This document shows, piece by piece, positions 22,658 to 31,367 of a stretch of 64,000 nt of DNA (within the stretch, counting starts at the first letter, position 1; the number at the start of each line of letters is the position of its first letter). This DNA is from Alistipes sp. (GTDB taxonomy: Bacteria; Bacteroidota; Bacteroidia; Bacteroidales; Rikenellaceae), in the NCBI GenBank assembly GCA_029060215.1, contig JAIDUK010000036.1, forward strand, positions 62,001 through 126,000, read 5' to 3'. Below the pieces are notes generated by a model. That model made no database searches. It saw only the letters and a program-made list of their open reading frames with translations, and was not told where the DNA came from. Position numbers and translations under genes: made by a program.

Positions 22658-24919
22658 CTATTGCAATCTGATCTCTATGGTCTTGTAATTACCCAACAAA
22701 GTCCCCGGGGCGATGCTCTGGGCGACGACGGTGCCCTGTCCCGAAAACCGGACGCTCAACCCGCAATTCTCCAACAGAAACAACGCATCCTTGAGCCCCA
22801 TGCCCCGCACGTCGGGCACGCGCGTACGCTCGCTGCCGAAACTACGGACCGAGACCCCCGAAAGGCTGTCGACCTGCGCCCTGCCCCAACCGCTGCGGTC
22901 GCCCGAGACGGCGCGGGGCGAAAGGCGCTCGGCCACATGGCGGATCTGCCCGATGTCGCCCCCCTTGACCTGCCGGGGATAGTGCTGCGGCCCGGGGTTC
23001 TCCTCCTGCACGCTGCGGCCGCTGCCGCGGTTGTAGATGTAATCGACCAACCGCTTGACCACGGGACCGGCCAACGGACCGCCGTAATAAGCCTTGCCCG
23101 GCCGGGCCTTGGTCTCGATGGCGACGAGCACCGTATAACGCGGATTGTCGGCGGGGAAGAAAGCCACCATCGAACCCAGATAATAACGGTCCGACAAACG
23201 TCGCGAATCGGTGATCTGAGCCGTACCTGTCTTGGCCGCGACCTTGAGCCGGGTGGTGTCGCCGAAAAACTCCTTGGCCGTACCCTCGGTGCAGACGGCC
23301 TGCAAACAACGCCGCACCTCCTGCAAAGTACGGTCGGTGCAGACCGACCGGCGCAAAGTACGGGCGGCAAAACGCTCCTCGACCCGGTCGCCGCGGCGCA
23401 ACTCCTTGACCAACACGGGCGAAATCATCCGCCCGCCGTTGGCGATGGCGTTGTAGAAAGCGAGCATCTGGATAGGAGCCATCCGCACGCGGTAACCGTA
23501 GGCCATCTTGACCAACATGACGCCGGGGTCGGGCACCTTCCAATCGGCGGTGATCTCGGGCGGCCGCTCGCCGAAACGCTCCAACCCCACGGTCTGGCCC
23601 AACCCCAACCGGTTGTGCAGATAATCGCTGTACTGCTGCTTCTTGCCCGTGGCGCCGTAACGATCCCAGATGGCGCGGGCGAAATAGACGTTGGACGACG
23701 CGGCGACGGCCCGCCGGAAATCGATGACATGGTCGCCGCGGTGCGAATCGCAGACGTCGTCGGCATGGCCCACGGTGACGGGCTTGCCGTCGTTGACGTC
23801 GTAACGGGTAGTCACGGGCATCCCGGCATCGTCCAACAACAGCAACATCGATGCGAGCTTGAACGTAGACCCGGGCTCCATGCTGCGGCCGAGGGCGTAG
23901 TTCTCGCGCTCGGCGTAGGTACCCTCGGAAGTACGGCCCAGATTGGCCAAAGCCAGAATCTCGCCCGTGCGGCTCTCCATGACGATGGCCGTACCCCACT
24001 CGGCCCCCTGCTCGCGGAGCTGCCGCCGCAACACCTTGTCGGCGGCATCCTGCAACTCGACGTCGAGCGTGGTGACCACGTCGAAGCCGTCTTGAGGCTC
24101 GACATGCTCGCCGGCCACGCGCCCGTAGAACCCGCGCGCGATGCGCTGCCGCCGGGCCTTGCCGTCGCGGCCCGACAACTCGGCATGGTAGGAATCCTCG
24201 ATGCCGTAATTGCCCTGATCGCCCTTCTTGCCGATGGTGCGCCGTGCGAGCTCGCCATGCGGATAGACCCGCTCGGCAGTCTCGACCAGACGGTAGACCA
24301 CCCCCATGTTCCAATTGAGCAACGGGAAGGTCTTCAAAGTCTCCCACTCGGAATAATCGACGTCGCGGGGGAAAATCTCGACGGGCGTATGGTCGCGCAA
24401 GGTATCGTAGACCTTGTGGCGGATGAACTCCTCGCCCCGCATACGGTCGGTGAGCCGGGCGAACCACCCCTCCGAACGGGCGTAGACCGTATCGCGCGGC
24501 CGCACGAGCCTGTAACGCCGGGCATGCTCCTCGCGGAAGAGCCTGCGGTAGTCGGAAGCCGGACGGTCCTTGAAAAAAGCGGCCAGCAACTTGGCCAACG
24601 AATCGCTCTGCTCGTAGAAAAGGCTCAACGAATCCAACCCCGACGCCGCGAAGTCGAAAGCCACGCGATAACGGAAGATCGACGCGGCCAACGGCTCGCC
24701 GCTGCGAGCCAGAATACTGCCGCGCTGCGCGGGCACGGTCACCTCGGTGAAGATGCGGCCAGCCAACCGCTGGGCGTTGTAAGCCACCTCGCCACTGAAG
24801 AACTGCACCCACACGAGCCGCCCGAACACGACGGCCCCGGCCGCGATGAAGAGGATGTAGAGCACCCTCACCCGCAACAGAATATCGCTTTTAATCCGGG
24901 ACGGTTCCTGCTGTTTCAT
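22658..24919 (-). CDS. ftsI: Penicillin-binding protein FtsI with C-terminal PASTA domain
   Basis: Division-specific transpeptidase, 753 residues. It has an N-terminal membrane anchor (YILFIAAGAVVFGRLVWVQF, residues 21-40), a pedestal dimerisation domain (about 55-270), and a transpeptidase domain with Ser351 in STFK, S408-S-N410 and KTGT (563-566). A single PASTA domain ends the protein (about 700-753, VPDVRGMGLKDALFLLENCGL). PASTA on FtsI is usual in Bacteroidetes and unlike E. coli. The start overlaps the ftsL-like stop as ATGA. Confidence 0.95.
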   Translation of the reverse strand: MKQQEPSRIKSDILLRVRVLYILFIAAGAVVFGRLVWVQFFSGEVAYNAQRLAGRIFTEVTVPAQRGSILARSGEPLAASIFRYRVAFDFAASGLDSLSLFYEQSDSLAKLLAAFFKDRPASDYRRLFREEHARRYRLVRPRDTVYARSEGWFARLTDRMRGEEFIRHKVYDTLRDHTPVEIFPRDVDYSEWETLKTFPLLNWNMGVVYRLVETAERVYPHGELARRTIGKKGDQGNYGIEDSYHAELSGRDGKARRQRIARGFYGRVAGEHVEPQDGFDVVTTLDVELQDAADKVLRRQLREQGAEWGTAIVMESRTGEILALANLGRTSEGTYAERENYALGRSMEPGSTFKLASMLLLLDDAGMPVTTRYDVNDGKPVTVGHADDVCDSHRGDHVIDFRRAVAASSNVYFARAIWDRYGATGKKQQYSDYLHNRLGLGQTVGLERFGERPPEITADWKVPDPGVMLVKMAYGYRVRMAPIQMLAFYNAIANGGRMISPVLVKELRRGDRVEERFAARTLRRSVCTDRTLQEVRRCLQAVCTEGTAKEFFGDTTRLKVAAKTGTAQITDSRRLSDRYYLGSMVAFFPADNPRYTVLVAIETKARPGKAYYGGPLAGPVVKRLVDYIYNRGSGRSVQEENPGPQHYPRQVKGGDIGQIRHVAERLSPRAVSGDRSGWGRAQVDSLSGVSVRSFGSERTRVPDVRGMGLKDALFLLENCGLSVRFSGQGTVVAQSIAPGTLLGNYKTIEIRLQ

Positions 24920-25437
24920 GGCATACGATCGATGGTTTCGCCCGGAGCGGGCGGATCGGAAAGCGGAATATTGCGCTCGCGCAACCGTGCGACGATGGCC
25001 GAATGGGTGGTGGCCCTAAAACGCTCCTCCTCCAAACGGATCGCCCGCTCGCGGAGCTTCTGCACCTCGCGCTCGAGCTCGGAATGGCGCATGTCGAGCC
25101 GCAGAGCCATGAACATGACGAAGATGCTGGCGAAAAGCATGACCGCGATGCAAAGCATGTAGGGATAGGACTTCGACACGCCCTCGCGCACGAGGATCGT
25201 ACCGGTGAAGAACTGCCGCACCAAACTGGCCCGGCGCCGCCGCTCCTTGCGCGCCTCCTCCTCGGCCTCGGCGCGCTCGGCGGCCTCCCGCTCCAAATCG
25301 GCACGGATCTCCTCGTCGGCCTCGCCCCGGCCGATGCGCAGCACCTCGCGCCGCACGCGGCGGGCCAACTCCTCGTCCTGCCTGCGGCGTGCCTCCTCCT
25401 CGGCATTCACCGGATCGAACTCCGTATCGCGCAACAT
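24916..25437 (-). CDS. FtsL-like division protein
   Basis: 173 residues. A long Glu/Arg-rich cytoplasmic segment (1-82, probably coiled coil) precedes one membrane helix (SYPYMLCIAVMLFASIFVMFMALRL) and a short periplasmic coiled coil (HSELEREVQKLRERAIRLEEERF). Position between rsmH and ftsI, and this topology, identify the Bacteroidetes FtsL-type partner of FtsI. The cytoplasmic part is much longer than in E. coli FtsL (about 35 residues). It is 12 bp downstream of rsmH and overlaps ftsI by 4 bp. Confidence 0.82.
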   Translation of the reverse strand: MLRDTEFDPVNAEEEARRRQDEELARRVRREVLRIGRGEADEEIRADLEREAAERAEAEEEARKERRRRASLVRQFFTGTILVREGVSKSYPYMLCIAVMLFASIFVMFMALRLDMRHSELEREVQKLRERAIRLEEERFRATTHSAIVARLRERNIPLSDPPAPGETIDRMP

Positions 25438-25449
25438 AACGTATCGAGA

Positions 25450-26376
25450 TTATTTTCGGTATGGATCGTCGGACTGTTTTTTCACGGCGGCCCGCAACTT
25501 GGCCGACCGCGACCGCGGATTGCGGGCCAACTCCTCGTCCGAAGGGGTGACGGCCTTGCGGGCGACCAACTCGAAAGGCACCGACGGCCGGCCGAAGAAA
25601 TCCTTTTCGACCCGGCCCGAGAAATTGCCGCTGCGCATGAAATTCTTCACGAGCCGGTCCTCCAACGAATGGTAGGAAATCACGACCAACCGCCCGCCGG
25701 GCCGCAACACCTTGAGGCTCTGCTCCAAAGCCATGCGGAGCGCCTCCATCTCGCCGTTGACCTCGATGCGCAGCGCCTGAAACAACTTGGTCAGGAACTT
25801 GGCCTCGTCCTTCTTGGGAGTGCAAGGCTTCACGGCCTCGACCAACCGGGCCGTAGTCTCCAACGCCCCGGCGCTGCGCGCGCGGACGATGCAATTGGCG
25901 ACCTTCCACGGGGTCTCGATCTCGCCCCAATCGCCCAAGATACGGGTCAGCTCCTCGGGAGAATAACGGTTCACGACCTCGGCGGCCGTCAAACGCCCCT
26001 GCTGATTCATACGCATGTCCAACGGAGCCTCGCCGCGGAACGAAAAACCGCGCTCCAACGCATCGAAATGGTGCGACGAAACCCCCAGATCGGCCAAGAC
26101 GCCGTCGACCTGCGTCACGCCCCGCAACCGCAAAGCCCCGCGCAAGAAACGGAAATTGCTCTCCACGAGACAAAAACGCGGATCGTCGGGACGGTTGGCC
26201 CACGCATCGCGGTCCTGATCGAAGGCATAGAGCCGCCCGCCCTCGCCCAACGCCTCGAGGATACGCCGCGAATGGCCGCCCCCGCCGAAGGTGAGATCGA
26301 CATAGGCACCCTGCGGCTCCACGGCGAGCAAGGCCACGGATTCTTCCAACAACACCGGCGTATGGTAGGCAGACAT
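25450..26376 (-). CDS. rsmH: 16S rRNA (cytosine(1402)-N(4))-methyltransferase
   Basis: Methylates C1402 at the ribosomal P site. 308 residues starting MSAYHTPVLLEES. SAM-binding motifs are FGGGGHSRRIL (30-40) and DGVLADLGVSSHHFD; the C-terminus has GRLVVISYHSLEDRLVKNFM. It is the first gene of the division cluster here; mraZ, which precedes it in many bacteria, is absent. A divergent acyltransferase gene starts 161 bp away. Confidence 0.97.
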   Translation of the reverse strand: MSAYHTPVLLEESVALLAVEPQGAYVDLTFGGGGHSRRILEALGEGGRLYAFDQDRDAWANRPDDPRFCLVESNFRFLRGALRLRGVTQVDGVLADLGVSSHHFDALERGFSFRGEAPLDMRMNQQGRLTAAEVVNRYSPEELTRILGDWGEIETPWKVANCIVRARSAGALETTARLVEAVKPCTPKKDEAKFLTKLFQALRIEVNGEMEALRMALEQSLKVLRPGGRLVVISYHSLEDRLVKNFMRSGNFSGRVEKDFFGRPSVPFELVARKAVTPSDEELARNPRSRSAKLRAAVKKQSDDPYRK

Positions 26377-26436
26377 GGGATCGGGAACAATAGGCTATTT
26401 GGGTGTAAAGTTAGACAAATTTCAAAAAAGAATATT

Positions 26437-26444
26437 TATATTTG
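26437..26444 (+). promoter_or_regulatory. -7 element upstream of the glsA-like gene
   Basis: TATATTTG matches TAnnTTTG in a very AT-rich part of the rsmH/acyltransferase divergent gap, 93 bp before the acyltransferase ATG. The -33 element is poor. Confidence 0.45.
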
Positions 26445-26537
26445 TGGATATTTTTAATCGGGGGCTCCCGAACCGGCAGGCCGACCGCCCTTTCGCCGGG
26501 CACCGCCGCGCCGCCTTTCATCTTTCAACCCAGAGAA

Positions 26538-27371
26538 ATGCCACAGATAGACATCGGCGAAGTACTCCGGCAAAAAGCACCGGGACTGGCCCGCAGAACA
26601 CCGCGCTGGGCCGTCGACTGGCTGCGCCGGACGATCCGCGAAAAAGAGATCAACCACATCCTTGCCACCTACTGGGAACTGCCGCCGCAGGAATTCATCC
26701 GAGCCTGCTTCGCCGAATGGCAAGTCACCTACTCGGCCACGGGGCTCGAAAAACTCGACCCGGCGGGCCGCTACCTGTTCGTGGCCAACCACCCGTTCGG
26801 AGGGATGGACGGGATGATGCTGGCCGACAAACTTATCGACCGCTTCGGCGATGCGCGCGTGGTGGTCAACGACCTGCTGATGCACGTCGAACCGCTGAGG
26901 CCCCTATGGGTGCCGGTCAACAAACACGGCTCGCAAAACAGCGGCTACGCCCGCCGATTCGACGAAGCCTTCGCGAGCGACCTGCCGCTGCTGACCTTCC
27001 CGGCGGGGCTCTGCTCGCGGCGCATCGGGGGACGCGTGGCCGACCTCGAATGGAAAACCAACTTTGTGAAAAAAGCCGCGGCCGCGCAACGCGACATAGT
27101 CCCGGTCTACGTCGAAGGACGCCTGTCGAACTTCTTCTACCGGGTGGACCGGATCCGCAAAGCACTGGGCATCAAGTTCAACCTCGAAATGCTGTGGCTG
27201 CCCGACGAAATGTTCTCCCAACAAGGCAAACACTTCCGCATCGTGGTGGGCGACCCCATTCGGGCCGAAGAACTCCAACGGCTCGGATCGCTGCGCGAAC
27301 AGGCCGAAGAAGTACGCAGAAAAACCTATTTTTTGGAAAAAACGCTCGCCCCGCACCGGGATAAAAGGTAA
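26538..27371 (+). CDS. glsA: Lysophospholipid-type O-acyltransferase, GlsA-like (glycine lipid synthesis)
   Basis: 277 residues. A PlsC-type acyltransferase with the VANHPFGGMDGMML catalytic box (NHxxxxD form, about residue 91 on) and an FPAGLCSRR substrate motif. It lacks clear membrane helices. The next gene is a hemolysin-like N-acyltransferase. In Bacteroides such a pair (glsB N-acyltransferase, glsA O-acyltransferase) makes glycine lipids, and in other bacteria the homologous OlsB/OlsA pair makes ornithine lipids. I assign glsA by this pairing and by phylum. Start at the ATG at 26538; the in-frame sequence upstream is low quality. Confidence 0.7.
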   Translation: MPQIDIGEVLRQKAPGLARRTPRWAVDWLRRTIREKEINHILATYWELPPQEFIRACFAEWQVTYSATGLEKLDPAGRYLFVANHPFGGMDGMMLADKLIDRFGDARVVVNDLLMHVEPLRPLWVPVNKHGSQNSGYARRFDEAFASDLPLLTFPAGLCSRRIGGRVADLEWKTNFVKKAAAAQRDIVPVYVEGRLSNFFYRVDRIRKALGIKFNLEMLWLPDEMFSQQGKHFRIVVGDPIRAEELQRLGSLREQAEEVRRKTYFLEKTLAPHRDKR

Positions 27372-27389
27372 AATCGCTACTTTTGCATC

Positions 27390-28409
27390 ATGCAACAAAA
27401 AACCGAACAACCCATTGCACCGCCCGTGGACCGGGCTCTGCTGCGAGCAGAACTGACCCCCGAACGCAAGATACGCGACACGAAGAAAGCCGACAACGAA
27501 ATCTACATATTCGCCGCGGCCGAATGCCCCGCCCTGATGCGCGAAATCGGCCGCCTGCGCGAACTGGCGTTCCGCGGAGCCGGGGGCGGCACGGGCTGCG
27601 AAGTAGACATCGACGACGAAGACCTTGCGGGCGACGGCTACTACCAACTGATCGTATGGGACCCTGCCGCCGAAGAGATCGTAGGCGGCTACCGCTTCAT
27701 CGTCTGCACGACGCCCCACCCGCGCCACCTGTCGACCGAACACTATTTCCGGTTCAGCGAGAAATTCCGGCGCCGGTTTCTGCCCCGCACCATCGAACTG
27801 GGCCGCTCGTTCGTACAACCGGCCTACCAAGCGCGGCAGAACCCCAAAAGCCTCTATGCGCTGGACAACCTGTGGGACGGACTGGGGGCGCTGATCGTAC
27901 TCAACCCCAAAGCCAAATACCTGTTCGGCAAGGTGACCATGTACACCACCTACCAAGCGGTGGCGCGCAACGCACTGATCTGGTTCCTGCGCCGCTATTT
28001 CCCCGACCGCGACCGGCTGGTGGAAGGCATAAACCCGCTGCGGCTCGACTTGGACGACCCCTACTACGAACGATTCTTCACGGGAGCGAACTACCAAGAA
28101 AACTACCGGATACTGATCCAGAAGATCCGCGAATTCAACGAAAACATACCGCCGCTGATCAACGCCTACATGAACCTCTCGCCCACGATGCGGGTGTTCG
28201 ACACGGTATCGAACCCCGATTTCGGCGATGTCGAAGAGACGGGCATTCTGGTCACCATCCCCGACATATACCCCGAGAAACGCGAACGCTACACGCGCTG
28301 GGTGGGCTGGCGGCGCAACCTCAAGGCCCGGCGCGAAGCCTTCCGGCTGCACCTGATCGACCACCTGTCGCGCATCAAGAAACGGAAGACGAACACCGCC
28401 AAGCAATAA
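27390..28409 (+). CDS. glsB: GNAT-type N-acyltransferase, GlsB-like (glycine lipid synthesis)
   Basis: 339 residues of the hemolysin/OlsB-like GNAT family: LRELAFRGAGGG, DDEDLAGDGYYQLIVWDPAAEEIVGGYRF and RTIELGRSFVQPAYQ are typical core segments. The family transfers a 3-hydroxyacyl chain from acyl-ACP to an amino acid amine. It lies 18 bp after the O-acyltransferase gene, so both steps are probably cotranscribed. The amino-acid substrate (glycine rather than ornithine) is inferred from the phylum. Confidence 0.72.
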   Translation: MQQKTEQPIAPPVDRALLRAELTPERKIRDTKKADNEIYIFAAAECPALMREIGRLRELAFRGAGGGTGCEVDIDDEDLAGDGYYQLIVWDPAAEEIVGGYRFIVCTTPHPRHLSTEHYFRFSEKFRRRFLPRTIELGRSFVQPAYQARQNPKSLYALDNLWDGLGALIVLNPKAKYLFGKVTMYTTYQAVARNALIWFLRRYFPDRDRLVEGINPLRLDLDDPYYERFFTGANYQENYRILIQKIREFNENIPPLINAYMNLSPTMRVFDTVSNPDFGDVEETGILVTIPDIYPEKRERYTRWVGWRRNLKARREAFRLHLIDHLSRIKKRKTNTAKQ

Positions 28410-28413
28410 CGAA

Positions 28414-28451
28414 AAGACCCGACGCTCTCTTGAGAGTATGTCGGGTCTTGA
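28414..28451. terminator. Bidirectional terminator between glsB-like gene and kdsC
   Basis: Stem aagacccgac / gtcgggtctt flanking an inner gctctcttgagagt hairpin, placed 4 bp after the glsB-like stop between convergent genes. Confidence 0.85.
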
Positions 28452-28496
28452 ATTTTGCACTTGGAACGCCGCCTTGCCCCTCGGCCGGGGAAGGGC

Positions 28497-29042
28497 TCAA
28501 TTGGAAGCCGCGAGGGTCGAAGGAGTGACGCCCTGCGAATCGCGGGCCCAATCGCCGCGAGCCCGCAACACCTGCTCCACGATGTCGCGGACGGCCCCGG
28601 CGCCCCCGGCGAACTGCGACACGTAACGCGACGCCTCGACCACCTCCGGAGCGGCGTCGGCGGGGCACACCGGAATCCCCACCTCGCGCATGCACTCGAG
28701 ATCGGGGATGTCGTCGCCCATGTAGATGACGTTGGCGGGATCGAGCCCCTCGCGGCGGAAGTAATCGTGCAAAACAGCGATCTTATCCATGCAATCGAGG
28801 TGGTATTCCTTGATGCCGAGCATTTTCAACCGGTTTTCGAGCGTCCGGCCCCGGCCGCCCGAGATCACGCACACGCGGTAACCCATCTTGATGGCATAGG
28901 CCAGCGCGTAACCGTCCTTGGCATTGTAACGGCGAATGAAATCGCCCTCGGCCGTGGGGATGATACCCCCGTCGGTCATCACGCCGTCGACATCGAAGAC
29001 GAAGGCTTCGGTGCGGGCTACATCTTCCTTGAAGTTTCCCAT
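28497..29042 (-). CDS. kdsC: 3-deoxy-D-manno-octulosonate 8-phosphate phosphatase
   Basis: A cytosolic HAD-superfamily phosphatase that makes KDO for lipopolysaccharide. 181 residues. HAD motif I is FDVDGVMTDGG (nucleophile and acid Asp pair), motif II is in VCVISGG, and motif IV is GDDIPDLECM. It has the capless C1-type length of KdsC. The start at 29042 (MGNFKEDV) overlaps the DUF2520 gene by 25 bp, so they are cotranscribed. Confidence 0.93.
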   Translation of the reverse strand: MGNFKEDVARTEAFVFDVDGVMTDGGIIPTAEGDFIRRYNAKDGYALAYAIKMGYRVCVISGGRGRTLENRLKMLGIKEYHLDCMDKIAVLHDYFRREGLDPANVIYMGDDIPDLECMREVGIPVCPADAAPEVVEASRYVSQFAGGAGAVRDIVEQVLRARGDWARDSQGVTPSTLAASN

Positions 29043-29791
29043 ATATGTTGGCTTATTGCAATGTAAATCATTCGTAACAACCGGTCGTCGATCATGGACG
29101 CATGGCGCTGCTGCGTGGGCAGGTCGCCCCGCACGGCCGGACCCGTCTGCACGGCGCAGGGCGACGCGGCGTCGAGAGCCTTGGCCGTGGTCTCGGCGAT
29201 GAGCGGCTTCAACAAGGCGAAATCGAGCCCGGCATCGCCCATCAACCGCGCACCCACGGCATACATGTGGTTGACGAAGTTGCAGACGAAGACGGCCGCC
29301 AGATGCAACTGCGCCCGCCGGGCCGAATCGGCCGCGAAGACATGCCGCGAAATCCGCCGGGCGAGGGTCTCCAATTCGGTTTGCAGAGCGGGCGTCGAAG
29401 CCTCGATGAAGAGGGGAATGTCCCGGAAATCGACCCGCCGGCCCTGCGTAAAAGTCTGCAACGGATAGAACACGGCCCGGCGGGCGAACTTTGCGGGCAA
29501 CGCCTCCAACGGCACGCTCCCGGCCGTATGCGCCACCGCGGCATGGTCCGGGAAAGGCAGCGCCGCAGCCACTTCGGCCACGGCCCGGTCGCTGACGGCC
29601 AACAGATAGAGATCGGCCGCAGCCAACTCCTCGGGCCGCGAAGCCCAACCGCAACCCGCCGCGACGGCCACCTCCTGAGCCCGGGCGGCATTCCGCGCAA
29701 AGACCTGCACGAGCCGCAACCCGCTTCCTGCGACGGCCAGCGCCAACGATTCGGCCACATTGCCGCTGCCTATGATAACGATGCTTTCCAA
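29018..29791 (-). CDS. DUF2520 / Rossmann-fold oxidoreductase-like protein
   Basis: A Rossmann NAD(P)-binding N-terminus (SIVIIGSGNVAESLALAVAG) is followed by a helical C-terminal DUF2520 domain (ADSARRAQLHLAAVFVCNFVNHMYAV). The layout resembles ketopantoate or pyrroline-carboxylate reductase-type enzymes; the reaction is unknown. I place the start at the TTG at 29791 (LESIVIIGSGN), because homologues begin just before the glycine-rich loop. An ATG at 29878 would add 29 residues that look non-native. This start is uncertain. It lies between yihY and kdsC in one minus-strand run. Confidence 0.75.
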   Translation of the reverse strand: MESIVIIGSGNVAESLALAVAGSGLRLVQVFARNAARAQEVAVAAGCGWASRPEELAAADLYLLAVSDRAVAEVAAALPFPDHAAVAHTAGSVPLEALPAKFARRAVFYPLQTFTQGRRVDFRDIPLFIEASTPALQTELETLARRISRHVFAADSARRAQLHLAAVFVCNFVNHMYAVGARLMGDAGLDFALLKPLIAETTAKALDAASPCAVQTGPAVRGDLPTQQRHASMIDDRLLRMIYIAISQHIWETSRKM

Positions 29792-29956
29792 ACTAAAAAA
29801 ACTTATCTGTTTTGTGATGTCCCGGCGCTCGAAGAATCCGCTCTCGAATCCGGACGTTGCAACCTGCGGCCCCGGCAAGTGCCGGAAACGGGGTTTCGGA
29901 CCAAACGGATCGGGGCACCGACCGCGACACTCCGTGGAACCGGCGAGGGAGTGCTT

Positions 29957-31273
29957 TCATGCTTCCTTTTCCAACAAATCCACGATCCGCACGTTGTCCT
30001 GCGAAGCACGGGCGCTCTGCTTGAGACGCTCCAACTCGCGGTCGATGCGCAACAATTCGGGCGAGGGCGCAGGGTCGAAATGCTCCTGCCCCGACCGCTC
30101 CACGGCCTCCAACACCCCGTAGACGGTCAGCGACGCGATGTCGTGGGCCGGGATATAAGCCAGCTCGCGCTCGTTGTCGTCGACGGGCACGGCCAGAATC
30201 AACCCCGCCTGCACCAACTGGTAGAGGATGTCGTTGACGATGCGCGTAGGCAGCTCCAACTGCTGCCGGATCGTCTCCGCCGGAGTAGCGCCCCCGCGGC
30301 TGCGCAGATGCCCCACCACCGTCAACATGACGGCCAACAAGAGCTTGCGGCGCTGGTCGTAGCTGATCAACAACGACTCGCGCTCCTCGCAGAAACGCGC
30401 CACGTTCTGGTAGGCGAACGACAACTCGCCGCCGAAGAGCAGGATCTGCCACGAAGACTGCAACCAAATCAGAAAGAGCGGCAGAGCCGCGAAACTACCG
30501 TAGATGGCGTTGTAGGAAGTCATCCACCGCTGCACGTAGAGATAACCCCACTGGAAGAGCGCAAAGGCCGTCCCGGCGATGATGCCGGCGGTCAGGGCGC
30601 TCGAAAAACGCACACGGGCGTTGGGGATGAGCATGTAGAAAAAGGTGAACATGACCCAGATGACCCCCACCGAAACCAACCGCGACAACACGGCGTAGAA
30701 CCACCCGTCGCCGAAGCCGAGCAACTGGCGGGCATAACCGCCCAACGCCCCGGCGATGACCCACAGGATGGGCACGATCATGACGATGGCGATATAATCG
30801 CTCCACTGCCGGGCCAGACTGCGCCCGACCTTCACCTCCCAGATGTTGTTGAAGGCGCTTTCGATCGACCCGAACACCCGGATGACGGCCCAGAACAACA
30901 TGACCAGCGCCACGACCGCCACCACGCCGCCCTGCGTACGGGCCAACGCCTTCTCGGCGAAAGCCACGATGTAATCGATGGTCTCGGGGCTCTGCGGGAA
31001 AAGTCCGTAGAGGCTCTGCACCAACCCGTCGGCCAGCCCGAAGCCCTTGACCACGGCGAAGACCACGGCCAGAATGGGCACCAACGACATGAGCGTATAA
31101 AAAGTCAACGCCGCCGACCGCACGATCGTGCCGTGCTCCAACAACCCGCGGGCCGTATAGAAAAGCAACTTATACTGCTGCACGAACCACCGGGCCGCCG
31201 GGCTGTGCCACTCGCTGGTGTCGCGCCGGAAGATGGTGTCGGTGAAATAAGTGAGTATCTCTTTGATTTTCAT
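29957..31273 (-). CDS. YihY/BrkB family inner-membrane protein
   Basis: 438 residues. About six membrane helices occupy the first 290 residues, with the family segments AALTFYTLMSLVPILAVVFAV and YNAIYGSFAALPLFLIWLQSSWQILLFGGELS. A cytoplasmic winged-helix-like tail follows (residues about 320-438, GATPAETIRQQLELPTRIVNDILYQL). The old name ribonuclease BN is wrong for this family; the true function is unknown. It has its own promoter inside the end of the upstream methyltransferase gene. Confidence 0.88.
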   Translation of the reverse strand: MKIKEILTYFTDTIFRRDTSEWHSPAARWFVQQYKLLFYTARGLLEHGTIVRSAALTFYTLMSLVPILAVVFAVVKGFGLADGLVQSLYGLFPQSPETIDYIVAFAEKALARTQGGVVAVVALVMLFWAVIRVFGSIESAFNNIWEVKVGRSLARQWSDYIAIVMIVPILWVIAGALGGYARQLLGFGDGWFYAVLSRLVSVGVIWVMFTFFYMLIPNARVRFSSALTAGIIAGTAFALFQWGYLYVQRWMTSYNAIYGSFAALPLFLIWLQSSWQILLFGGELSFAYQNVARFCEERESLLISYDQRRKLLLAVMLTVVGHLRSRGGATPAETIRQQLELPTRIVNDILYQLVQAGLILAVPVDDNERELAYIPAHDIASLTVYGVLEAVERSGQEHFDPAPSPELLRIDRELERLKQSARASQDNVRIVDLLEKEA

Positions 31274-31335
31274 GATTTATCAACTATCGAAGCCGGACGC
31301 TGCCGGACGCTTGTCCGGCGGAAACTGCCGCGCAA

Positions 31336-31367
31336 CAAAAATAATCATTCGAGCCGGACCGTCCAAA
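31336..31367 (-). promoter_or_regulatory. Promoter of the yihY-type gene
   Basis: Minus strand TTTG (31367-31364), 20 bp, TATTTTTG (31343-31336). It lies across the stop of the methyltransferase gene and 63 bp before the yihY ATG. Confidence 0.75.

Noticed and set aside
18506..25162. Very long plus-strand frames opposite the division genes
   Set aside because: Produced by the strong codon bias of murD, mraY, murE and ftsI on the other strand.
27378..27385. TACTTTTG just before the glsB-like gene as an internal promoter
   Set aside because: No -33 element at the right distance and it would start transcription almost at the ATG; the gene is better explained as cotranscribed.
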